From NCBI GenBank assembly GCA_001599595.1, contig BCHH01000005.1, positions 2,248,678 through 2,312,677 on the forward strand: a stretch of 64,000 nucleotides of DNA, in the 5' to 3' direction. Under the pieces are notes generated by a model. That model saw nothing but the letters and a program-made list of their open reading frames with translations. It had not been told where the DNA came from and searched no databases. The translations under genes and the position numbers were made by a program. Source of the stretch: Beverwykella pulmonaria. Taxonomy: Eukaryota; Ascomycota; Dothideomycetes; Pleosporales; Melanommataceae. Positions 56,059 to 64,000 of this stretch are shown here, piece after piece (position 1 is the first letter of the stretch; each line of letters starts with the position of its first letter).

Positions 56059-58485
56059 ATCCGCTTCGACCGAGACCTTGGTTCCTGCACCCCGCGACAT
56101 CCTTCCCGATTCCTTCCCTAGGCGATACCCCGACAATCTACTGTTCATCTCATCCGTACATACGCACGCGTCATTGACCTAGTCCGACTGCGGTAACCGA
56201 TTCCCTATTTTCTTTCGATGACCATTTTCCGACTTGGAGAAGCGAGCATATACACATACCCACATCCATTATCGTTCTAGGCTGCCTCGGAGCTTTCTCC
56301 TTTTTCGACATGATACTTTTCTGCAGGTGCTGGTGCTGGCCACGGCGAAGCGGTTTCCTTGACAAAAGCATACACGTCCTCTGATATCTTAGCGTTGGCG
56401 TTGGCGTTAGGGCTTGTGCGCTTTTCTTGGGCTTGGGGCAGAGCACGCTAGCGGATTCGCCGGGATGCAGCAAGTTTACACGGGACGATGGCTTATGGGA
56501 CGCTACACATGGATGAATCAGTTGCATGACATGGCTTGGTGCTTGTACATAGTTTTTTTCAGGTTTTTTTTTCTTTCGTCTCCTGTCGGCCTGGTTTGGG
56601 TCTTTTCCATACTTCCTCGTTTTATCTCCGCTTCGCTTCTTGTCAATATATAGATCTACATTGCTACGCATTATATCTGGTACCTTGGAAGCTTTAACCT
56701 AATTGTTGTTGCTGTTCTTTCCATTTCCAGCGTTCTCCATAACACACTGTATCCCGATCTAGTTGCACGACCAAAATAGGACATCTACCGGCGCCTCCAT
56801 ACCCCAATGCAGCATAGCGCTAGATCGAGATTTCAGCTCCGACCACACTCTCGGTCAGCTTGGACGGTCGCACGTACTGCCCCGTCCCCTCGTCCTGCAA
56901 TACTGTTGGTTGCTGGCGTAATTGACGGCTCCGTGGTACTGGTTTTACACGTGGAATCAGTCGCGGTTGGAGCGATAGGGCGCAGACAAGCTTTCCATTG
57001 CGTTGTCCCTTTGGTTCGTCGATAGATACTTCAATAACGTCAGTTCTTGTCTGTGAACATCATCATCTTACAATATCCCCCCTTCAGTCAAGCCAAGCAG
57101 CACATCCATGAACTTGTGAGCTAATACACGATGCAACCCAAGCCAGCCCTTGTATGCATCAGCGAAAATTCTTCCCTCCCCTTCCTCACCACTCTTCCAT
57201 CCCAACATCTTCTCACACCGCCCCAAAACGAACGGTCCACGTTACTCGCCGCTTACTTATGAGATGCATCATGCATATTCGGCTTCTAAACAATCTTGGC
57301 CGACCTCAGCCTCAATGCACGGGATCCCCGTCGTTCCACGGTTCGCGGGTCCGCTAGTGTGCTTGCCCACGTGGGGCCCCGGTCCAAACTAACCTTTTAT
57401 GGCTAGCGTGAACCCGGAGATCCCGATAAGCGGACGTCGAGATGTGATGATGGGTGAGGGGTTTGTGATTCCTTTGGTCACGGCGGATGGGCGTGTGATG
57501 CGATCATGGGGGTGTTTGAAGCGAAGTGCTGTGGTGGATATGCAGCCATGTATCTGGTAAAGGAGCCGTGAGTCAGAACGAGCGTTCCTTGGATCACGAA
57601 CGGAGCGACAGAAAGACGGAGGGCGTCAACGAGACGAAAAAAAGAATTGGGATGGGGATGGTGATGACGGGCAGGGAATAAAATATAACAATATGCTGAT
57701 GTAGCCTCCGATATTCAAAGGTCAAGCCATGCAGAGGAATAAGGCTGCACGGGTAGAGTATGCCCTTTCTTTCGTCTTGCTTTCAAGACTAGATTTTTAA
57801 TTTCGATTTTAAAATCCTCAATATTCGAATCCGCCGAGACACACACAAGTACACTACAGATCATGGAGATGCCGGCTAGCTACCCCATACACATGTCTCT
57901 AACTGATCATCACGAAGCCAGTACAACAGACTTCTTTGACACATCTCACGGATCCACGACATCACAGAGCCTCCCCTTACTCTTCAAGCCGCCTCAACTC
58001 AGCCCTGTGCCTCCCCTGCATCGTCTCCTTCTCTTCCGTTTATTTTCTCGTCTGCTGGATTGTCCCATCCACTGTTCGCTGAAGTAGATTTAGGCGGTCC
58101 TCACGAAAATCTAAATGTTGAGCTGCGTCGGATTCGACAATAGAGTCAGGGCTCACATTCTCAGTTAGCTCATGGTGCCCTTCTTCTACTTTTGTCTCTT
58201 CTTCATCAGCTTTTTCCTCTTCCTCTTCCTCTTCCTGTATGACGTATTGACAGGACTACCTACCCTCACCAGCCTCGCAGTCTCTACACAACGCCTAGGC
58301 GTCTACATTTGGGATATAGTTCCTATAGCCACTATTCGAGAAGAACTAGCTACACAGACGTCTCTACGCCGCGTTTCACTCTCTGCTTTAACATTTCCCC
58401 CTCCGCATTCTCGGCGCATGTGGTCCGCTATTCACGCGCGCGGATATCTTGCATCGTCCTTGAAGATTCTTCGCGAGTTTCCTGG
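56059..58485. other. Intergenic, no gene supported
   Basis: About 2.4 kb. A minus-strand frame of 166 codons at 56671-56171 and a plus-strand frame at 57863-58087 lack motifs, start context and splice support. The segment after 56058 should include the 3' UTR of the preceding gene. Confidence 0.4.
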
Positions 58486-59249
58486 TCACTCTCGAAACCG
58501 GGCTGCCTTCTCGATCTCGGTCGCTTTCTCTTGGGCTCTCCAACAGCGGCATAGGCTGAGAAATGGGGTTTCGCGCTCTGGACTGATTACCCCATTGTTC
58601 CAGGTGGGAATATGCTGAATACCTTGCGTGAGTGCAAACGAAACCTTTGTGTCTATATCTTCCACCAGATTATCAGGAATGCACTCGCGGTCGGAATAAC
58701 CCCTACCGTAGCCCTCATAGCCCCGAGCCGGCTCAGCAAGCTCGGTACACGGCGCATACTCGACGACCACAATGTAGGACGCATATTGACGGCTCTTATA
58801 TAAATGAGATCGAACTCTCGCGCTGAATTCTAGAACGCTTCCACTGCGATGCACTGCTCATCCCTAGCTCTATTTCACCTTGCACGCAATTCCTCCCAGG
58901 GACTCCGATACACCTCGCCGCGAGATGCGATGTCGTTGTCTGCTGGAACCCAAATGATACGACAAAGTGGACAATTTTTCGTTGATTTTGGGGAGCTATT
59001 AAAAACGGATGTCAGCCAGCTGAGATGGAGGTGGTAGTTACAGCCAAGGATGTGGCTTATGCGCACTACGGCTTCGCGCGCCTCACCGTCTTGCATGTAG
59101 GTTTCGTTGCAGATGGGGCATTCCTGTCCTAGGGTGAGGTTGTGTGGCGCCACGATGGTGATGTTTGACGTGATGGATTCATGTAGCCGAGTAGTGAGTG
59201 GACTGTCCGAAGGGGATCTGGGAGTCAAAGCCATATTGAAAACCTGCAT
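58486..59249 (-). CDS. RING-finger-like protein (225 aa), ring partly degenerate
   Basis: Exons 59249-58879 and 58792-58486 are joined across an 86-nt intron (donor GTGAAA, acceptor ATAAGAG|C, in-phase junction EELRA|SRQYASY). Residues about 45-105 resemble a RING finger: ECPICNETYMQDGEAREAV, HILGCNYHLHLSWLTSVF, then NCPLCRIIWVPAD. The first and last Cys pairs and a central Cys and His are present. The usual H-x2-C/H pair in the middle reads HLHLS, so one metal-site ligand seems missing. A 46-nt stretch inside this region also looks like an intron (GTAACT...CTGAC...AATAG), but removing it breaks the frame. The C-terminal half (SYIVVVEYAPCTEL, RGYEGYGRGYSDRECIPDN) is unrecognised. If functional it would be an E3 ubiquitin ligase. 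It may instead have lost activity. Confidence 0.65.
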
Positions 59250-60004
59250 GGAGAGAGTATTAGGTGGAGATATGGTTGAGTGTAAAAGTCGATTGGCCTT
59301 GTGTCCTGAGCCGGGTTCATTCCAGAGGCTGCGCAAGAGAAGGTATCAAACACTGTCACGGTGAGTAGAAGCATTCAACCTTCTGATAAGTAAATGTGTA
59401 TATAAAGGAGTGTGAAAACCGTGACGAGCTGACTGCTCGCATGATGACTATATATACCCATGAAGGTGAGCTAGCTAGAATAGGAATATGGTAGAACATG
59501 TGCAACACGTGACAAGCACTGCGGCGCACTGACCCTGCACCTTTTGCATTCGCTTTAATGAAGCACTGCTTGGGAAACGGGTGTGAACATAGCGCTGCCT
59601 GCAAGATGTCTCATGTGTCCGAGGCGTAGTTTGTCAAGTTCAGTTTGATCGAGGTCTGTCGGCGCGGGAAGAGGCTCGTGTGAAAGGTCTCGCTTTCACG
59701 ATGTCAATGGGACAAGTGTATTATTCATTCCTCTTTCAGAATGAGGTTGTAGCCACTAATATACTGTACATGGGATCGAAGGGGATAATGGCTGGGTGCT
59801 CGATGAAACCCGTAGGTAGATACCTACCTACCTCCACTCCATCATTCCAATCTAAAAAGTCAAGAAAGCCTCTTCTCTGCTATGATACCGTCTTTTCTCC
59901 TTGAGTATTATTATTGCTTTGTAAGCCCAGAAAACCACTACTAGTCCCGTGGATATGCCACTAACTAGTCAAGGCCGCTATCATATATGTATCAGCTGTA
60001 CATT
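59250..60004. other. Intergenic, no gene seen
   Basis: About 750 bp including the promoter of the RING-like gene. It holds a small TACC/GGTA palindromic microsatellite at about 59813-59834. No supported frame. Confidence 0.4.
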
Positions 60005-60060
60005 ACACACAACACACCTACATACACACCTACAAACACACCTACATACACATCTTCATA
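60005..60060 (+). repeat. Short tandem repeat, ACACACCTACAT-type units
   Basis: About five imperfect units of 10-12 bp with consensus ACACACCTACAT. Simple-sequence minisatellite. Confidence 0.8.
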
Positions 60061-60187
60061 CCCCCTTAATACCACCCTGATTACAGCTTCCCACGGCTAG
60101 GGTATAGTAACAGCCACAGTAAGGGGGAAAGTCCACGAAAAGTACCAATGGGACTACCAAGATAATACTGTTACTACGAACGGAGGA

Positions 60188-61048
60188 TCACTCACAATTA
60201 ATGCAATGTCGATAGCTTGATTCCTCTAAGATTATGCTATCTTTAGTTATCATATTGTATTGAGGAAGGAAGATACTAGCGTAGTGCTCAGTGAAGTTTG
60301 CAAATGGACAACCCTTGTCCATCATAGCATCCTCGCGAAGATCGTCCCTAATTGTCCATTCCACTACTTACCATTTCTATCGCTTGTTCTGGGTGGAAAC
60401 CTAGGTATACAAAACCCGTTGCTCGGCTCCAATTAATGTATCCATTATTGCCAAACGCTGATATTCTGCTGCACACGCTTCTGTGTGTCTTCATGTCGTC
60501 GAATGTTTTCTTTCTAGCGCCAACGAGCATTCTGGATGTCTCGAAGTTTTCATATCCGACATTGAATATCCTCTCGGCGTTTATTAGATGTCTTTCGACG
60601 AGTCTGAAACTCTTCTCACAGACACTAGGTCAGATGTTGCGTAGACGGAGTCGGATGACTGCTATAGTAAGGCAAAGGTGGATCATGAGGCTGACCTTGC
60701 ATCCGGTCAATCAGGCCATATGCGCGGCAGATTTTCCATCTTCTACGTCAGGATGACTGGCTTTAGTACTACGTTAAACCAAGCCATCGGCGTGCAGCAC
60801 CGAAATGGCTTAAATCACTTATCTTGAACAGCATCTTGAACTCGGTACCTATCCTGTTGATGGTGATCGATCGATTGGAAAGTAGTCCCCCCGCCGGCCC
60901 TATCAAGGGGGCCGGAGTCATTGCTGGGTGGTAAATCGCTGAATCCATTGAGGGAATCACCTAGAAGTGGAGGAATTTCGACGAATGGGTCATCTGGAGG
61001 AGAACTGCCAGGAATGTGAGAGGCGTCGAGTGGAGAGAAGCCGTTAAT
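60188..61048 (-). pseudogene. Broken gene of unknown family
   Basis: A coherent protein-like frame starts near 61048 (INGFSPLDASHIPGSSPPDD, FVEIPPLLGDSLNGFSDLPP, QSIDHHQQDRYRVQDAVQD). After a possible intron, a second segment (60680-60360) reads CEKSFRLVERHLINAERIFN, VGYENFETSRMLVGARKKTF, SRISAFGNNGYINWSRATGF and VYLGFHPEQAIEMV. Two in-frame stops precede it (TGA and TAG within HMA*LTGCKVSLMIHLCL and RNI*PSV). A third segment in a shifted frame follows (DDLREDAMMDKGCPFANFTE, HYASIFLPQYNMITKDSI) to a stop at 60188. The long coherent stretches show a former gene. The stops and shift indicate decay, although unusual splicing is possible. Family unknown. Confidence 0.5.
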
Positions 61049-61229
61049 ATAATCTTATAGTTGCAGAATCGCTAGAATCTAGCTAGATATTAATATCGGG
61101 CTTCATTGAAGCGTTCAAATGATTTAGTTCACATTAAGCTACAGATTACGGATCCTAGAAAATTACTGCGCCGTAGCGAAGAGCTACTTTGCTTAAATCC
61201 ACCTCAGGCACGGGTTGAAGGCTTGGGTG

Positions 61230-61530
61230 CATGGTGTAGGGAACGGGTCTTGGTTTCTCTGTCAGCCGCTTGCTTCGTCATCAATCAACGCGGCATATAT
61301 ATGGGCATCCGAACACCACGCCATCAATGAGACGGACCATCAACGAACGGACATCATGATCACCAGGAATCAGCAATCGAACCCCAACGAGATCACGAAT
61401 ATTTCTTCTGTCTTCATCAATCATCACTCTTTCATTCGTTTGGTAGCTAGATGTAACGAAATTGCAACAGTCTACTGCCAAACCTCACCTTGATTCTCCC
61501 CCTCCATCAGTGCATTGCTGCTTCGGACAT
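61230..61530 (+). repeat. Dispersed LTR-like repeat, copy A
   Basis: Shares ordered blocks with 63441-63636: GGTGCA..GGGAA, TTTCTCTGTCAGC[CT]GCTTGCTT, TCTTTCATTCG[TC]TTGG[TC]AGCT, CTGCCAAACCT and CCATCAGTGCATTGCTGCTT[TC]GGACAT. Many of the substitutions are C/T transitions, and indels separate the blocks. Size and layout fit a decayed solo LTR. Confidence 0.75.
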
Positions 61531-61734
61531 AGCATGACTGCGAGTCGCCTTCCACCCTTGTGATTTTTCTCCATCACACCCTTTCCTCCACCGCATTACC
61601 CTAGAGGATTTTGATAACTGGAGGTGCTATATTAGTTATTGAATCCAAACGACGTGAACCGTAGGCGAGTCGTGGATATACTTACGACGAGGTGGGACAC
61701 CTGTTACCCGAACGGCGACACTCTGTTGGGTAAT

Positions 61735-62467
61735 TCACGTCATAATATGTTGCGAAAGATTCGTGATGTTGTATTGGAAGTGTCGTACGGCTGATATTAG
61801 TTAGTACTTGAAGTGTTGGACAATGAAGATAGGATGATAATGGTAACATACCATCATCGAATCTCTCACGCATGTCTCGCAGAAATTCGTCTAAAGCATC
61901 GGACCCACAAGAAAATAACACTGTACGGTACATAAGGCAAGGTGATGATGTTAAATTATGGGAGGGAGAGAGCTGAGAAGCAATAAGCGAGGTGAAAGAG
62001 AATTTCCAAGTGCGCCCACTTCACCCACTTCAACCTCAATTACCTCACCTTTGCTACGCCATGCCCTGACTGGGTACCCGACCTTCCTCCCCTTGTTACT
62101 TAAACTGTACGTCCCATCACACCTGCAGGCCATTTCTCACATCCGGATCTTTCTACCCTAACACCCACACACGTGAGATACTATCTGTGATGTAAGCGTG
62201 GATGAAGCCTGGTTCAATGATGCTGAAGAGTATCTGCGCCTTTGTGGGAGGTGGTACTGGCAGAGGAGATAGGTGGCGGTGCGTGGATCGAGAACTAGGG
62301 CGAGTGGGAGGCGCCGCGGGTGTGGTGTGTAGATGCTGGGGGTGAGGGTCCAGGTAGAGGCGTAGAGAAGGCGGTGTTCCCTCGAGGTTTGTTTTATTGA
62401 GGGTATGCGGAGGGCTAAACGCTTTTCTGAAAGTAGGATAGGAAAATGGATGTGGTGACGAAGACAT
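61735..62467 (-). CDS. Possible small hypothetical gene
   Basis: The first frame from the ATG at 62467 is Pro/Thr/His-rich (MSSSPHPFSYPTFRKAFSPP, LYLDPHPQHLHTTPAAPP, AQILFSIIEPGFIHAYI). Downstream, two segments join in phase across a 61-nt GT-AG intron (61851-61791): SCGSDALDEFLRDMRERFDD|AVRHFQYNITNLSQHIMT, stop at 61735. The link between the first frame and the second segment (an intron of about 250 nt) is a guess. The helical C-terminal piece is the best supported. No domain recognised. Confidence 0.35.
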
Positions 62468-63169
62468 CGTGGTGGTCAGAGTAGGCTACCCTTCCTTGTC
62501 CTCTAACTGTTATCAGGACCGGTGTTATGCTGACAAGGAATGCATAGGGACGAGACGGTACAGATCTTCCAGCAGATTCCCGAAATGCCGAGAGTTCTAC
62601 TCGAACAATCTCTCATTAAGCGTGGGTGGAATCATATCGAACACCTATGACACAGGATAACAGTAGCAGGCATCACCGAGCCGTATTACCGACTGTTGTC
62701 AGCGCTGGCTGCAACTGACCAAAACGTCAATCGTGATGGGCTTTAACGCCCAAAATGAAGTCCAGAAAGAAAACAAAAATGAGATACAGGCCCTACAAAA
62801 AGCACCTCTCAGGCACACGCGTTCGGTGGGGGAGCAATAGGAGAACGGTTCAGTCCCGATATCGATCATGAAGGAGCTTGAGTAGGCCCAACAGTATACC
62901 ATTAACGAAACTTTGACTTCGAAATGTCCACAATCGAAAATACTAGCGTGTTTCAATAGTCTCATAACAATCATCGGGAAGAAGAAAGGGAGAAAGACAT
63001 ACTCGCACAAGATGTGCGCATGGAAAACAACACTAAGATTCCATGAATGCTAAAGACTTACTTCAGTATTACCCTTCCAACAGAGAAGTCATTGAACCAG
63101 GAGAAAGACAAGAAACGGGCTCCGGCTCTGGTACCAAACATCAACATCGGGAATTCGGCTAAATTTTCC
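62468..63169. other. Intergenic, no gene seen
   Basis: About 700 bp. One hydrophobic 103-codon frame on the minus strand (63010-62699) has no support. It leads into the repeat block. Confidence 0.4.
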
Positions 63170-63345
63170 TAACCATGTACTAACCATGGTTGACCACCGG
63201 TTACCACACTAACCATACTAACCACACAAACCATACAAACCATGTACAAACCATACAAATCGTAGAAACCATATACAAACCACACTAACCATTCAAACCA
63301 TACAAACCACGTAGTTACAAAACATAGCCATACAAATCGTACAAA
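63170..63345 (+). repeat. AACCATACA-type minisatellite
   Basis: About 18 degenerate units of 9-10 bp around AACCATACAA / AACCATACT, interrupted by a few changes. On the minus strand it reads as a spurious VCMVC-like repeat protein. Confidence 0.85.
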
Positions 63346-63440
63346 CCGAGTACGACCTTGGAGGAGATGACAGTACTGCATTGCTACTACACAGTACGAC
63401 AAGCTTCACAAGGAACTGTTTCCTCCAAACAACAAGCTGT

Positions 63441-63636
63441 TAATGGTGCAGGGAATTTCTCTGTCAGCTGCTTGCTTTATTTGATATAGGCATCATCATT
63501 CATCATCATCATATCATCATCAACACGTTCTTCTATCTTTCTTTCTTTCATTCGCTTGGCAGCTGGATACACTGCTGCCAAACCTTATTGTCTATGTGAA
63601 TACCATCCCACCATCAGTGCATTGCTGCTTTGGACA
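63441..63636 (+). repeat. Dispersed LTR-like repeat, copy B
   Basis: Shorter partner of 61230-61530, with the same block order and orientation and an internal CATCAT simple repeat at about 63491-63520 absent from copy A. Confidence 0.75.
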
Positions 63637-63644
63637 TGCGAGTT

Positions 63645-63769
63645 GAGACCCCTAATGCACAAATTAGACCCCCTAACGCACAAATCAGATCCTTAACAAA
63701 CAAATCAAACCCTTAACGCGCACGAATCAGACCCCTAACGCCACAAAACAAACCCCTAACGCACAAACT
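63645..63769 (+). repeat. 20-22-bp tandem repeat with CCCCTAACG core, 6 units
   Basis: Six degenerate units around AGACCCCTAACGCACAAATC follow the LTR-like copy directly. The core resembles, but is not, the fungal telomeric CCCTAA unit. Differences are mainly C/T changes and small indels. Confidence 0.85.
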
Positions 63770-64000
63770 ATGCTAAGTACTTATTAAACACATTAGACCT
63801 CAGGTTGAGCTCTTTCGCAACGTCTTGTAATATCACACCTAAGACCGCATCTCTAGGTAGCCATCAATTACTAATTAAGCACTAATCCCATAGTTTGTAA
63901 CCACTAAGGACATGTTCATCTCGCCCAGGGGCACGCGACAGAAGCAGACACTTAGGTAAAAGTAGCAATTATAGAGCACGTAAGTTACGGAAATCTGTTG
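63770..64000. other. Right edge, nothing identified
   Basis: AT-rich sequence without a supported gene. Confidence 0.4.

Noticed and set aside
56171..56671. Minus-strand frame of 166 codons
   Set aside because: Lys/Arg/Pro-rich without motif, start context or splice structure. Most likely spacer or 3' UTR.
58172..58618. Plus-strand frame of 148 codons starting with a Phe/Leu-rich hydrophobic run
   Set aside because: It overlaps antisense with exon 2 of the RING-like gene, and the hydrophobic start comes from a CTT/TTC simple repeat.
63169..63402. Minus-strand frame with repeated VCMV-like residues
   Set aside because: Translation of the AACCATACA minisatellite, not a protein.

Overview
The window is genomic DNA of a filamentous ascomycete (Pezizomycotina). 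The evidence is the splicing pattern (dozens of GT-AG introns of about 45-115 nt with CTRAY-like branch points), single-gene transcription units on both strands, fungus-specific protein families (Fungal_N/HeLo-like, fungal Zn-cluster-associated MHR region, AA9 LPMO, F-box/LRR-like) and two repeat copies whose differences are all in the direction of repeat-induced point mutation (RIP). No prokaryotic or organellar features are visible. Species cannot be named from the sequence alone.

Layout: 1-1256 is transposon debris: a RIP-mutated tyrosine recombinase and a 224-bp direct duplication. 2.2-11 kb holds a huge disordered protein and the ribosome-biogenesis helicase Has1, both on the minus strand. 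11.8-12.7 kb encodes a stand-alone HeLo-like/Fungal_N protein with a glycine-rich membrane-like tail. 13.4-14.6 kb hides a multi-exon AA9 (GH61) LPMO, possibly decaying. 15.6-16.6 kb is a Copia fragment folded into an inverted duplication. 17.1-25.6 kb runs on the minus strand: F-box protein, NADP-isocitrate dehydrogenase, histidine-phosphatase (PMU1-like), Ser/Pro-rich protein. 27.6-33.8 kb holds the divergent housekeeping pair C1-tetrahydrofolate synthase (minus) and eIF3i/TIF34 (plus). 34-37.5 kb contains decayed ORFs. 38-46.3 kb carries a secreted type-B carboxylesterase with an apparently substituted catalytic His, a SAM + HMG-box + fungal MHR regulator and a Cys-motif unknown protein. 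49.1-54.1 kb carries an F-box protein, a WKF-domain nucleolar-type protein and proteasome alpha1, the last two sharing a 352-bp divergent promoter. 55.2-62.5 kb has small or uncertain genes, including a RING-like protein and a frameshifted remnant. 61.2-64 kb is repeat-rich (LTR-like copies, minisatellites, a 20-22-bp CCCCTAACG repeat) and could be the edge of a repeat island or subtelomere.

The genes do not form one pathway. The conserved ones are ordinary housekeeping functions (ribosome biogenesis, translation initiation, proteasome, folate one-carbon and NADPH metabolism), separated by repeat-rich, fast-evolving blocks that hold the secreted enzymes, the HeLo-like protein and the pseudogenes. 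I did not find a convincing new multi-gene system. The most interesting items are the HeLo-like/membrane protein, the SAM-HMG-MHR fusion, the hairpin-forming Copia duplication and the RIP-graded direct repeat. Exon boundaries given in the entries were worked out by hand from splice signals and reading-frame continuity.
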